The position numbers and the translations under genes are program-made. From contig JAEWQO010000136.1 of the NCBI GenBank assembly GCA_023460315.1, positions 4,634 through 68,633 of the forward strand: DNA of 64,000 nt, written 5' to 3'. The notes beneath the pieces are model-generated. The model searched no databases. It was not told where the DNA came from and saw only the letters and a list, made by a program, of their open reading frames with translations. Each line of letters starts with the position of its first letter. Positions within the stretch are counted from its first letter, which is position 1. Source of the DNA: Actinomycetes bacterium (GTDB lineage Bacteria; Actinomycetota; Coriobacteriia; Coriobacteriales; Eggerthellaceae). Positions 15,253 to 24,372 of the stretch are shown here, one piece after another.

Positions 15253-15844
15253 ATTGTACCGCTTCGCGCCGCGCACGCTGCTCCGGCGGCGCGATTACAT
15301 CGAATTTGCGGAGCACCTTCAGAAGGGGCAATCCCAACACATACATGACCAATGCTTCGCCGAGGCCCGTTGAAACGACGCCGAACAGATACATGGGAAG
15401 GTACAGCCCATCGAGGGAGATGGAGGTGAACGGAATGGTGTAAAAACCAAAACCTTGCAGGATGAGGGGCAAATAGGCGGGAACGATGAGGGCATTCGCA
15501 ACCACCGGACCGAGGAGCGCAACCTTCGGACGATCGCGCATCGTCCAACACCACAAGGCTCCCAGAAGCGTAGCCAGACTACCAAATACCACATCAAGCA
15601 GGCCAAGAGCACCCGTGCCATTCACGGCGAGGGCAATGAGGTTGGCGATGACACAACCTACCGTCAGCCCCGGCACAGCCGCCGGGGTGAGGACAGCGAG
15701 GACACACACCGCCTCGGAAATGCGAAATTGGACCGGGCCCCAGGCAAAGCCCTGCAAAAGCAGCAGCGTTGCCAGCGTAGCCGCCGCATACACGGCGGCA
15801 ATCATGGCCGTCTGGGCAATAAACAGTGTTCTTCCCTTGTTCAT
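15251..15844 (-). CDS. queT: QueT family queuosine-precursor ECF transporter component
   Basis: A 197-residue membrane protein of the QueT (DUF988) family, the substrate-binding S component that imports preQ1/preQ0-type precursors with the shared ECF ATPase module. About six helices are visible; FRISEAVCVLAVLTPAAVPGL and LDVVFGSLATLLGAL are typical. The ATG at 15844 has GAGGAG 6 bases upstream; an in-frame ATG at 15865 lacks one. No ECF ATPase genes lie nearby, as expected for group II systems. Confidence 0.85.
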   Translation of the reverse strand: MNKGRTLFIAQTAMIAAVYAAATLATLLLLQGFAWGPVQFRISEAVCVLAVLTPAAVPGLTVGCVIANLIALAVNGTGALGLLDVVFGSLATLLGALWCWTMRDRPKVALLGPVVANALIVPAYLPLILQGFGFYTIPFTSISLDGLYLPMYLFGVVSTGLGEALVMYVLGLPLLKVLRKFDVIAPPEQRARREAVQ

Positions 15845-15991
15845 GGGAACTCCTCGTCTCCACACGGTCGACGCCGCGGGTTATGGGCAACTCATAGTCC
15901 GCAGATGCAGGGCCCAACGATGCATCCACGGGGCGCCGTGACCATACCGGCCGAGACACCGGGGACAGTATAGCAGAAACCCCCTTCTGGC
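15845..15991 (-). promoter_or_regulatory. queT promoter and about 115-nt untranslated leader
   Basis: TATACT on the minus strand (15967-15972) is a good -10 hexamer; the -35 is weak. Transcription from it would give a structured leader of about 115 nt before the queT ribosome binding site. queT genes are often controlled by preQ1 riboswitches. I tried to fit the known preQ1 classes and could not, so the leader is only a candidate. Confidence 0.35.
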
Positions 15992-16996
15992 TCAGTGCCG
16001 CTTTCTCGGATGGCCTTTGTGCGACGAATGCCCGGAAGGGTCGGAAGCCTTCTGGCCCCGGAGGCGACGCGCCTCCTCCCGACGCGTGCGCACCTGATCG
16101 GTCTCCTGCCTCAATGCCCGATAGGAAGCGAGACGGGCCGCGCTGATGTCGCCATCCCGAACAGCCGCCACCACGGCACAGCCGGGCTCGTCAACGTGTC
16201 GGCAATCCCGAAACCGACAGTGGGCCGCCCGATCCTCGATGTCGGCGAACGCCGCCTCTATGCCCACATCAGCTTCCCACAGGCCAAGGCCCCGGACCCC
16301 GGGCATATCGACGATGCGTCCTCCGCCCGGCACATCAACCATCTCGCGGCTGACCGTGGTGTGCCGACCCTTCCCATCTCCCTCACGCACGTGAGCCGTC
16401 TCCTGCACTTCGTCACCGACCAGCATGTTCACCAAGCTCGACTTGCCGACACCGCTTTTCCCCAAAAGCACGGCGGTCTCTCCTGGGGGTATGAGCGCCC
16501 GAACAGCCTCGATGCCCCCACGATCTTCAGTCGAAACGACGACGACATCCACCGAGGACTCCACAAGCCCGCCGACCAGATCACGAACCTGCGCAACCTG
16601 ACATTCGCTCTCGGCAAGATCTGACTTGGTGAGCACGACGGTCACGGCGGCACCGGTCTCATGGGCAAGCACCAGCTCACGTTCAAGACGGCGCACATTC
16701 ACATCGGACAAGGGCTGGGCAACGATCACTCTGTCAAAATTCGAGGCCAGCACCTGCGGCTGCGCCCGCTCCGTCGGGTCCTTTCGCACAAACACGCGCG
16801 AGCGGGGCAGAATGCGCTCAATGATCCCCTTGTCATGCCATGAAGGAAGCGACAACTCCACGAAGTCCCCAATCGCCGCGCGCGTTTCCTCCCCTTTCAC
16901 GAGTGCCGTCGCATGCTCGCAGCGAACGCAGGCACCCTCGTCGATGCGCACGAGAGGATAGCCTCGATCAAGCTTTATGACCTGCCCTTTCAGCAC
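15992..16996 (-). CDS. rsgA: Ribosome small subunit-dependent GTPase A
   Basis: A 334-residue circularly permuted GTPase that helps late 30S maturation. The order is diagnostic: an OB domain (1-75), then G4 TKSD (123-126), then the P-loop GKSGVGKS (179-186), then G3 DMPG (230-233), and a zinc knuckle with Cys260, Cys265, His267 and Cys273. The C-terminus is basic. The start is GTG at 16996 with GAGGAGG 6 bases upstream. It follows the OB-fold membrane protein by 18 bases, suggesting a trkH-orf-rsgA operon. Confidence 0.95.
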   Translation of the reverse strand: MLKGQVIKLDRGYPLVRIDEGACVRCEHATALVKGEETRAAIGDFVELSLPSWHDKGIIERILPRSRVFVRKDPTERAQPQVLASNFDRVIVAQPLSDVNVRRLERELVLAHETGAAVTVVLTKSDLAESECQVAQVRDLVGGLVESSVDVVVVSTEDRGGIEAVRALIPPGETAVLLGKSGVGKSSLVNMLVGDEVQETAHVREGDGKGRHTTVSREMVDVPGGGRIVDMPGVRGLGLWEADVGIEAAFADIEDRAAHCRFRDCRHVDEPGCAVVAAVRDGDISAARLASYRALRQETDQVRTRREEARRLRGQKASDPSGHSSHKGHPRKRH

Positions 16997-17014
16997 ATAA
17001 TCCTCCTCAGCCCT

Positions 17015-17596
17015 CTAGCGCTGACGCTCCCTCAGGTAATAGAACACGCCCATCAGCGAAAGGCCGACCACAATGGCGGCGATTCCCGGAACAAACGAAT
17101 CCCATGAGAACGCGTCTTGATGGCTCTCCCCCGCTGCAACGACCCGCACGCTCTCCGCATGCAGGTCGGTCACACCCTCATGATCGGTGCAAACCAGATG
17201 AAACGTGCCGCGGACCTGCAACACCGTCCCCGTCTTGCCATAGGAGCCAAACGTGTCTATCTTCGAAGCCGCTTCACTCGTCATATAGACGGAAACGGTG
17301 GCATTCGTTCCCTCTTCCATCGTGGCAAGGGTCACCCAACGGTGCCGCGTGTCAAACCCTTCCCTGATGCTGTCCCCAATAACCTCTCCGACAACCTGGA
17401 CCGTCTGACCATCATAATAGGCATCGGCCTCTTCGAGATCGGCAATTGAAGTGTCATAGATAAATGAGCTGTCAGGCAATTGCTGTGGATTGACGCTGTT
17501 ATCCTCGTCCTCGTCCGCTTGGGCAAAGGCCATCGGCGTCAGGGCAAACGCCAGAGCCGCCGCCCCGAGAAGCAGTGACGCAAACCATCTCCTCAT
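17015..17596 (-). CDS. Secreted/membrane OB-fold protein of unknown function
   Basis: A 193-residue protein with a signal peptide (about 1-27, MRRWFASLLLGAAALAFALTPMAFAQA), an acidic start (DEDEDN), an OB-fold-like middle (about 60-150, DGQTVQVVGEVIGDSIREG) and one C-terminal membrane helix (about 167-187) followed by a basic tail. The layout is an extracytoplasmic domain tied to the membrane. I do not recognise a named family. It overlaps the trkH stop by 4 bases (ATGA), so it is translated with trkH, but a role in potassium uptake is only inference. Confidence 0.75.
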   Translation of the reverse strand: MRRWFASLLLGAAALAFALTPMAFAQADEDEDNSVNPQQLPDSSFIYDTSIADLEEADAYYDGQTVQVVGEVIGDSIREGFDTRHRWVTLATMEEGTNATVSVYMTSEAASKIDTFGSYGKTGTVLQVRGTFHLVCTDHEGVTDLHAESVRVVAAGESHQDAFSWDSFVPGIAAIVVGLSLMGVFYYLRERQR

Positions 17597-19113
17597 GATC
17601 CCAACACCCTTTTTTTCGGTTTGAACGACACGACTATCTCGGCAATGAGGGCCAACAGCGTCACGAACTCAAGGCGGCCCATCCACATCTGGAAGATATA
17701 GAACAGTTCCAGCGTGACGGGCATGCCGGAAGTCGCGAGGCCCGATGCTATGCCCCCATTGCTGGTCATCGTGACCGATTCGAATATGGCCTGCGTGGCG
17801 TCAAAGCCGTGAGCGATTCCCACAAGAGCCCCGATAGCATAGGTGACCACGTACAAAACGAACACCGTCATGGCCTCCTTCACGGTCTCGGGCGAAAGCA
17901 TGCGACGCCCCACGTGGTTGTACGCAACGACGACACGTGCCGAATCAGGAGCCAAAGCTTCCTTGATGGTTGCAATGATCGATTTCATGATGATCCCCAT
18001 GCGGCTGAACTTGATGCCGCCCGAGGTTGAACCGCCGCTCCCGCCCACGGCCATGAGTACGGCTATCACCAGAAAGGCGCCGGAAGAAAGGGCAGCTGTC
18101 AGCTGATTGGGCGTGATGTTCTGAAAACCGGTGGTCGTGAACGCGGAAACGACCATGAAAAGCCCACGGCGCAGCATGGCCGGCAAATCGGAAAACTCGG
18201 CACTTGCGGACAGCGAGGCAGCGAAAACGCACGTCATCACCGTGATCCACAGCACCATGGTGCGAATTTCCACGTCCTTGAAGAACACCTCGATGTGGCC
18301 CTTCCATATCTCAGAATGAAGCACGAAGTTGATGGAGCCCAACAGCATGAGAAGCATGAGCACCACTTCAAGGGGAAACGAATGGTAGTACATAATGCTT
18401 TGGCTCATAGGAGTAAAACCGGCCGTCGTAAAGCCCGAGATGGCAAGCCAGAGCGATTGCAAGAAGGCGCGCGAGGGCTCCATGCCGATAAAGACGCACA
18501 TGGCAGTCAGCACCGCCGTGGCGACAAGGATAAATCCCATGGCAATTTTTGCGATGAACTGGGTCGTCTGCACGATGTTCGGAACGACGTGCTCGCTGCG
18601 CCCTTCCGATGAATAGAGGCTGGCACCCGACCGTTTCCCAAACAGCCCGAACGAGAGGGCAACCACGATGAGTCCCAAGCCGCCAATCAGATTTGTCATG
18701 AAGCGCCACATGTTGTCGGCATTCGACAGGTGATCCAGATCGATGACAACGCTGGCTCCGGTGGTGGTCAAGCCCGACACGCTGTCAAACAATGCGTCGA
18801 GGAACCCGGCATAATGGCCCGACAGGAACAGGGGAACCGACGCAACGAAAGCGAGCACAATCCATGACAGACCGGTGACGGCGAGCGCCTGCTGACGGTT
18901 CAGCCGCCCGGGTTCTATGCGGAGGAATCGCAGGCCAGAGCCTACTATAAGAGACAGCCCGATGGTGAACAGGTAGCGGGAGGCCGCGTCCCATTCCGCG
19001 CAAGCGACGGCCGTCGCAAAAGGCACCAGGAGGGCGACGGCAGAAAAGAGAACCAGCACGCCGAGATAATGGCCGATGACACGAACGTCATATAAGGTGA
19101 AGCGCTGCCACAT
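17593..19113 (-). CDS. trkH: TrkH family potassium uptake protein
   Basis: A 506-residue channel-like subunit with four pore repeats. The selectivity-filter regions are visible as SGLTTTGASVV, SGFTTAGFTP, SAFTTTGFQN and MTSNGGIAS. The fold normally needs a cytoplasmic TrkA/KtrA RCK protein for gating; none lies in the window. The ATG at 19113 has only a weak GGGA-like site 10 bases before it. It is preceded by a 45-residue membrane peptide on the same strand (19170-19307). Confidence 0.93.
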   Translation of the reverse strand: MWQRFTLYDVRVIGHYLGVLVLFSAVALLVPFATAVACAEWDAASRYLFTIGLSLIVGSGLRFLRIEPGRLNRQQALAVTGLSWIVLAFVASVPLFLSGHYAGFLDALFDSVSGLTTTGASVVIDLDHLSNADNMWRFMTNLIGGLGLIVVALSFGLFGKRSGASLYSSEGRSEHVVPNIVQTTQFIAKIAMGFILVATAVLTAMCVFIGMEPSRAFLQSLWLAISGFTTAGFTPMSQSIMYYHSFPLEVVLMLLMLLGSINFVLHSEIWKGHIEVFFKDVEIRTMVLWITVMTCVFAASLSASAEFSDLPAMLRRGLFMVVSAFTTTGFQNITPNQLTAALSSGAFLVIAVLMAVGGSGGSTSGGIKFSRMGIIMKSIIATIKEALAPDSARVVVAYNHVGRRMLSPETVKEAMTVFVLYVVTYAIGALVGIAHGFDATQAIFESVTMTSNGGIASGLATSGMPVTLELFYIFQMWMGRLEFVTLLALIAEIVVSFKPKKRVLGS

Positions 19114-19169
19114 AGCTCAGTCCCGCCAATCCACCGCTATGCCTGCAGCGGATTTTTCGCCCATCGACG

Positions 19170-19307
19170 TCACCCCGCCACAACCCGGACGATAACGATA
19201 AGCGTCCAAAGAAGAAGCAGGAGACACGCAAGGAACAGCAACACGATGGTAAACCCCAACAAAGGAGTCTCGACGATCTGGCGTATGCTTGGCTTCGTTT
19301 TGCGCAT
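19170..19307 (-). CDS. Possible 45-residue single-span membrane peptide upstream of trkH
   Basis: A short frame starts MRKTKPSIRQIVETPLLG and continues as a single hydrophobic helix (about 16-40, rich in Leu and Val with a central Trp), ending VVAG. The basic N-terminus predicts a cytoplasmic start. It lies 56 bases upstream of trkH on the same strand. There is no clear ribosome binding site; TAAAAT lies about 8 bases before the ATG, so a leaderless transcript is possible. Tiny membrane peptides accompany some potassium transporters (KdpF), which is the only reason to suspect a link. Confidence 0.45.
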   Translation of the reverse strand: MRKTKPSIRQIVETPLLGFTIVLLFLACLLLLLWTLIVIVRVVAG

Positions 19308-19525
19308 GCGGGTATTTTAATACAAATAGCCCGATGCAGCATGCGACCCACGATGACAACATGCCGACAGGCACCCATCATCCCCGCAAAATGCCGATCT
19401 TTCTGATCAGAATTCTTAAACTGCGGCTCTATAATGTACTCATACGATTACATTATTGGCGAAAACGTGCCGCTGCGAACCACGCCGCACAGACGTCTGA
19501 GCGGCTGCCAAGAACAAGGTGCCCC

Positions 19526-20017
19526 ATGCAAGATGCCGATTTGTTTCCCGATCATCCGTGTCCTCTGGCGCGCATTGACAACTCCACCCGTTGTGCAAGC
19601 GCGAAGGAGAGCACACCAACGCGCTGCGCACGCTGTAAGACGGGCATGGCCGGCCTCCTTGGGGAAGCCCTGCACAACGGAGATCGCTCGCTCGCCCTCA
19701 TGCTCATGCCGCCGCAGCTACGCGACAGGGGATTCTCTTTGGAGACACACGAAGGACCCTGCCATGCTCCCGTGTTTGAACTGGCACGCGATGCCACAGC
19801 GCATGATGCGCAGGATGCCTGCTTCATCGTCCCCGAGGATGCAGGCACGCGTTTCGAGGTGCTCCTCGTCGGGGAAGGCGACACCGAGCGCCGCATGCAG
19901 CAGCTTACCCTGAACGAGGCAGTTGCAGTTGTGCAAGGGAAAAGTTCGTCGGAACAAGAACCCCTCCTCCCCGTCAACGTTCCAAAAAGGGCAAAGCCCT
20001 CTCCGGGAAGCCACTGA
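19526..20017 (+). CDS. Hypothetical Cys-containing protein
   Basis: A 163-residue protein that I cannot assign to a family. Codon use is typical of the neighbours (G/C at third positions), which supports it as a gene. The N-terminal third has four cysteines, including CARCKTGM, which might bind a metal. A possible TATAAT lies near 19430. The start at ATG 19526 follows CAAGGTG by 4 bases, a weak site. The frame stays open after the stop for a further 58 codons (to 20191), so an ancestral longer protein is possible. Confidence 0.55.
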   Translation: MQDADLFPDHPCPLARIDNSTRCASAKESTPTRCARCKTGMAGLLGEALHNGDRSLALMLMPPQLRDRGFSLETHEGPCHAPVFELARDATAHDAQDACFIVPEDAGTRFEVLLVGEGDTERRMQQLTLNEAVAVVQGKSSSEQEPLLPVNVPKRAKPSPGSH

Positions 20018-20303
20018 TCCCCGGGACCAACCAGACCGATCGAATTCCTTCCCGCCCGCCGCATGGAGGAACGAGACGACAAAAGCGCGGCAGCTCACCA
20101 TACCCTGCAGCCCGCGCGGCCTTCCGCATTCGGCAGGCCACAAGCGGCGCGGAGCCAACTGAAACGCCTCTCGGATATGGAAGAGATGTGAACGCCTCCT
20201 ATCGGTAGCGCCCTTTCTTTGAAAATGAAATCTCCACGCTCCCAAAATGCCGAAGAAGCCTTACCATAGATGCACCAATTCTTTGATAGATTGAGGAGAC
20301 CCC
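20018..20303. other. Intergenic region before the radical SAM gene
   Basis: No convincing gene. A 42-codon frame (20063-20191) lies in the same frame as the preceding gene but has no ribosome binding site. No clear promoter was found; GAGGAG at 20292-20297 serves the next gene. Confidence 0.4.
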
Positions 20304-21644
20304 ATGCTTTCCGAGCGCATGCTTTCGCGCCTGATACATACGATGACGAAGCGACATCTGGCACTTAACCCGACGGATGAGACCATGATGCCGCCAGCCA
20401 AACCAGGGCAGCCCTACATGCTGTACATGCATGTGCCGTTCTGCGAGCGGCTGTGTCCCTACTGCAGCTTCAACCGCTATCCATTCCGCGAGGAGGTGGC
20501 TGCACCCTACTTTGCCAACATGCGCAAGGAAATGCTGATGCTCAAGGACCTGGGCTACGACTTTGAGAGCATCTACGTGGGCGGCGGCACTCCCACGGTC
20601 ATGATCGACGAACTCTGCGAGACGCTCGATCTGGCACGCGACACTTTCAACATCAAGGAAGTGGCCTCAGAAACCAATCCGAACCATCTGGCACAGCCGT
20701 GGCTCGACAAGCTGAAGGGCCGCGTGCAACGCCTGAGCGTGGGAGTGCAAAGCTTCGACAACAACCTGCTCAAGCAAATGGATCGCTACGAGAAGTATGG
20801 CAGCGGAGAAACTATCCTCGAACGCATCGCCGAGGCCGAGCCTTACTTCGACTCCCTCAACGTGGACATGATCTTCAACTTCCCTTCGCAAAGCGAAGAG
20901 GTTCTTTTAGCTGACCTGGAAAAGATCGCGCTGAGCGGCTGCCGCCAAACCACGTTCTCGCCGCTGTACGTATCGGCCGCCACAACGCGCAAGATGGCTT
21001 CCACGCTGGGCGCAATGGACTACGAGCGCGAACACCGCTACTACGAGATACTGGACGGCGTGCTGGCAGGTGGCGACAACCCGCTGTTCGAGCGCACCAC
21101 GCTGTGGACGTTCACCCGTGCGGGACAGGAAGGCGCCTCCCTGTGCGGCTTTGAGAATCCGACGCCGCAGATTGACGAATATCAGGTGAATTACGATGAG
21201 TACCCCGCCATCGGCAGCGGTTCCATCACCCACCTCAACGGCTGCCTCTACGTCAACAACTTCAGCATCAAGGATTACAACGCCGCCATTGAAAGCGGGC
21301 ACATGTCCATCATGGGGAAAACCGTGATGAGCAAGCGTGATCTCATGCGCTACCGCTTCCTGTTAGACCTGTATAAACTGCGCCTGGACAAAAAGCGCTT
21401 CCGGCAGGATTTCGGCTGCAGCGTAGAGGTGGGACTCCCCCTGGAAATGGCCTTCATGCGGTTGAACAGAGCGTTCGCAACCGACAACGACGAGGAGCTG
21501 ACGCTGACTCCCATCGGCCGCTATCTGACCGTGGTCATGTACCGGCAGTTTCTCAGCGGCATGAACAACTTGCGCGACCAGGCGCGGGCGGCGCTCACCG
21601 GACCGGAACACGAACTGCTGTTCGGCGACGGCAAGACCGCATAG
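20304..21644 (+). CDS. HemN/HemW-like radical SAM protein (coproporphyrinogen III oxidase family)
   Basis: A 446-residue radical SAM enzyme. Cys47, Cys51 and Cys54 (CERLCPYC) hold the 4Fe-4S cluster, followed by YVGGGTPT, VQSFD and a HemN-like C-terminal domain (about 370-440). The family covers anaerobic coproporphyrinogen dehydrogenase, the heme chaperone HemW and heme-degrading ChuW/HutW enzymes. The length of about 445 residues is like ChuW/HutW, but no heme transporter lies beside it, so the activity is left open. The ATG at 20304 has GAGGAG 6 bases upstream. A terminator follows. Confidence 0.8.
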   Translation: MLSERMLSRLIHTMTKRHLALNPTDETMMPPAKPGQPYMLYMHVPFCERLCPYCSFNRYPFREEVAAPYFANMRKEMLMLKDLGYDFESIYVGGGTPTVMIDELCETLDLARDTFNIKEVASETNPNHLAQPWLDKLKGRVQRLSVGVQSFDNNLLKQMDRYEKYGSGETILERIAEAEPYFDSLNVDMIFNFPSQSEEVLLADLEKIALSGCRQTTFSPLYVSAATTRKMASTLGAMDYEREHRYYEILDGVLAGGDNPLFERTTLWTFTRAGQEGASLCGFENPTPQIDEYQVNYDEYPAIGSGSITHLNGCLYVNNFSIKDYNAAIESGHMSIMGKTVMSKRDLMRYRFLLDLYKLRLDKKRFRQDFGCSVEVGLPLEMAFMRLNRAFATDNDEELTLTPIGRYLTVVMYRQFLSGMNNLRDQARAALTGPEHELLFGDGKTA

Positions 21645-21697
21645 ACCGCTGGAACCAGCCGCCGTTCTTCCCGTCGGGGCTTTTTACCCTGCCCCGG

Positions 21698-21738
21698 AAC
21701 GTGGGTGCCCTAGCCGTCAGGGCACCCACGTTATGTTT
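21698..21738. terminator. Strong hairpin between convergent genes
   Basis: A perfect 13-bp inverted repeat (21698-21710 against 21720-21732) with a 9-nt loop lies between the radical SAM gene (plus) and the end of the catabolic operon (minus). The T tract is poor (ATGTTTC), but the position fits a bidirectional terminator. Confidence 0.6.
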
Positions 21739-21768
21739 CCCACAAGGATACCGCAGGAAACGAAGGGT

Positions 21769-22299
21769 TCAGCGGGTACAAGTCAAGCAGTACTCGCAGT
21801 GGTCGTCGCCTGCGCCTATCTGCTTTTTGAACTCAAGGGAAATGCCCTCATGGCCATCAAGGTTGCCATAGTCGCCCTCTGAGAGGATGTCCTGACAGAG
21901 GGTTCTCACCTCGTCGTCGGTGGCGCCGAGCTGACGAAAAGCCTCGATATGCGGGCAAAACGCAAAATCCTTCTGCGCATACGAGCTGTCGATGTCGCGA
22001 AGGGTCTGCTGGAAAACAAGGAAGCCCCCCTTGGAGCTCTGAGCGCGAAGGGCACTCGCGGCATCTTCGACACCGTCCCACTTATCACCCGCAAGCTGCC
22101 CGAACACGCGATAGGCCCGTCCGAGCAGGGCCGTCGCTTCCGTTTCGGGCATCTCTTTCTGCAGTTCTTTCCATATGAGGTACGTGAGCGTCGACCGCGC
22201 CTGAATGGCCCCTTTCAATGCGGCGGCAAACTGTTCTTTCGAAATGTCCTCTTCCAGCGCGATCTTGTCTTCGATTGCGCGGCGTTGCTTGTCTGACAC
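21769..22299 (-). CDS. ATC hydrolase-like protein (L-2-amino-thiazoline-4-carboxylate hydrolase family)
   Basis: A 176-residue protein resembling the ATC hydrolase family (PF14196). The C-terminal half has the characteristic FCPHIEAFRQLGATDDEVRTLC spacing, an SLEFKKQIGAGDD stretch and a terminal CEYCLTC cysteine cluster. ATC hydrolases open a thiazoline ring to S- or N-carbamoyl-cysteine; substrates of most homologues are unknown. I prefer the GTG at 22299 (AGAGGA 6 bases before it) over the ATG at 22314, whose AAAGGA is directly adjacent. It is the last gene of the operon. Confidence 0.7.
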   Translation of the reverse strand: MSDKQRRAIEDKIALEEDISKEQFAAALKGAIQARSTLTYLIWKELQKEMPETEATALLGRAYRVFGQLAGDKWDGVEDAASALRAQSSKGGFLVFQQTLRDIDSSYAQKDFAFCPHIEAFRQLGATDDEVRTLCQDILSEGDYGNLDGHEGISLEFKKQIGAGDDHCEYCLTCTR

Positions 22300-22373
22300 A
22301 GGTCTTCCTCTCATTCCTTTGAAGGAGCCACAGCATGCCCCAGCACGTCGGCCTGCCGGCCGACAGCCTCGTT

Positions 22374-24371
22374 TCAGCCGACGCTTCCCCGTTCCAATTC
22401 ATTCCATGCCTCATGCACGTCCTCGATGCCGATCGGCTCGGTTCTGGCGGCAAAGATCTCATGCAGCTGGTGTTTACGAATATCCCTGCGGTTCACGGGA
22501 ATTTCCTGGGCAAGCTTGGCCAGCGCATCGCTCGCCGCAGGCGTCCATATCCTTTCGTAGGCGTCCCGAGAAGGTCCCAGATCATACGCGGCATCCGAAA
22601 CCGACATCTCAGACCTGGCCGCTTCCGTCGCCGCCTCATCCACCGAAAGGCTGCCTGAAGCTTCCCTCACCACTACGCCGTAGTCTTCACGCGCCCTTGC
22701 AACAGACACCAGCCCGTTTTCCACATCCGTCAGGACTGCCTGAACGTCGCGCTCCCGGGGATCGCCCCATCCACCTCCTGACGGTGTTTGGAAGCCGATG
22801 GCATCTCCCGCCCCAAGCGGTTGCATCGTCAGCTTGCCAAGTTCCGCTTCTTCGGCTGTCCCCGGATTGAGAATGGACCTCCCGACTTTGCCCGCTCGTC
22901 CCCCCGCCAGACCCCAGGGCTCGAAGCGCAGGTGCTCTTGGCCACGGGCCCCCACAAAAGACCGCTCCACCAAGGGCCTGAACTCAAGCCGCAGCGCACT
23001 GCCGCCCCGATACTTCCCGGCGCCTGCCGTGTCGGGGACGAATTCATAGCGTTCGATCAGCACCTTCGTGCGGTTCTCGATGGCCTCCACCGGGGTGTTG
23101 CGCAAGAAGCCGGTGGAATGGTCGATACCGTCGATGCCGTCCGCAAAGGACTGTGCACCGTCACCGCCTCCCAAGGGCTCGACCACCACGGCGCACATCA
23201 CGCCGCCCTGCGCCTCATCCGGCTCGGAAAGCGTGACAATCTGAGCCTGGCCAGCTCCTGCCGCAGCAATGCGCGCAGGAATGGCCTGCGCGAGCGCACC
23301 CAGGCAGGCGCTGAATATCCGCATGGACAGCGGATGGCGAAGGCCCACGGCAGCAGGATACTGGGCATTCACCACCGTCCCCTCCGGCGCAATCGTGCGC
23401 AAGGGCTCGGTGAGGCCGGCGTTGATAGGAATGAACGGATCTTCAGAAATGATGAAGTTTATCAGCCCCTGATAGAGATAGGGATGATGAGACCCATTGG
23501 TGACCAGGTTGAACGCCGTGCTCACCTGGGGATCCGATCGCGAGAAATCAAGGGTCAGCTCCTCTCCCTCAACCACAAGGTCCACTGCTATGCGAAGGGG
23601 AACCTCGCTGACCGCATCATCGTCAAGATAATCCTCGAACGCATACACGCCGTCGGGGATCTTTCCGATGATCGCGCGCGAGCGCCGAGACGCGATTTCC
23701 AGCAAGTCGTCGGCGGCATCGGCCAACGTCTGGGAGCCAAACTTTTCGATGAATGCGCGCAGACGCCCCTCCCCCGTGACCATTGCGGAAACCATGCAGT
23801 TGATGTCGCCCCGTACAAGGTCAGGCTGACGGCTGGCGGCCAGGACGAGGGATTGGATCTCCTCGTCCAGATGGCCTGCTTTATACAGACGGACCGGAGG
23901 GATGCGAAGCCCCTCCATCTGAATGTCGGTCGCATCGGGACGCAGCGATGAGGGAACCGAGCCTCCCACATCGGACGAATGGATGAACGACCAAAGATAG
24001 CAGACCAGCTGGCCTTCGTGAAAAATGGGCTTGAAGGTGGAAAGGTCCGCCAAATGCGATGACAGCCCGTCGGTCGAGTAGGGATCGTTCGTTATGAGGA
24101 TGTCTCCCTCTCGCAGAGCGTCCCCGCCGCCGGCCGCTTCGATGGCCCTGCTCAAATCAAGGCCCAAGAAGCTGGTGACCCCGGCCGTGCGCGGGTACAT
24201 GAATTGCCTGCCATCAGGCGTGACCAACACGGCAGTGAAATCACCGGACTCGGTGACGTACGTGGTGTAGCTGGTGCGCTCGATGGCGTAGCACATGCTC
24301 ACGCAGATGGAGGACAGGTGGTTGCGGACGATCTCCAGAAGAGACGGGTCGCTGACAAGCTGACGCGCCAT
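22374..24371 (-). CDS. Hydantoinase B/oxoprolinase family subunit
   Basis: A 665-residue protein of the HyuB/acetone carboxylase alpha-like family. It opens with LEIVRNHLSSICVSMCYAIERTS and has GDILITNDPYSTDGLSSHLADLS near residue 85 and a Gly-rich C-terminal GGGWGDPRERD. HyuA and HyuB together catalyse ATP-dependent ring opening of hydantoins or 5-oxoproline, or carboxylation of ketones in the related enzymes. The ATG at 24371 has GAGGAGG 6 bases before it and lies 1 base after the hyuA stop. The C-terminus (about 560-665) is an extra helical stretch. Confidence 0.9.
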   Translation of the reverse strand: MARQLVSDPSLLEIVRNHLSSICVSMCYAIERTSYTTYVTESGDFTAVLVTPDGRQFMYPRTAGVTSFLGLDLSRAIEAAGGGDALREGDILITNDPYSTDGLSSHLADLSTFKPIFHEGQLVCYLWSFIHSSDVGGSVPSSLRPDATDIQMEGLRIPPVRLYKAGHLDEEIQSLVLAASRQPDLVRGDINCMVSAMVTGEGRLRAFIEKFGSQTLADAADDLLEIASRRSRAIIGKIPDGVYAFEDYLDDDAVSEVPLRIAVDLVVEGEELTLDFSRSDPQVSTAFNLVTNGSHHPYLYQGLINFIISEDPFIPINAGLTEPLRTIAPEGTVVNAQYPAAVGLRHPLSMRIFSACLGALAQAIPARIAAAGAGQAQIVTLSEPDEAQGGVMCAVVVEPLGGGDGAQSFADGIDGIDHSTGFLRNTPVEAIENRTKVLIERYEFVPDTAGAGKYRGGSALRLEFRPLVERSFVGARGQEHLRFEPWGLAGGRAGKVGRSILNPGTAEEAELGKLTMQPLGAGDAIGFQTPSGGGWGDPRERDVQAVLTDVENGLVSVARAREDYGVVVREASGSLSVDEAATEAARSEMSVSDAAYDLGPSRDAYERIWTPAASDALAKLAQEIPVNRRDIRKHQLHEIFAARTEPIGIEDVHEAWNELERGSVG

Positions 24372-24372
24372 G

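Noticed and set aside
20063..20191. Small frame in phase with the hypothetical gene at 19526
   Set aside because: No ribosome binding site; reading through the stop would need a mechanism not seen here.
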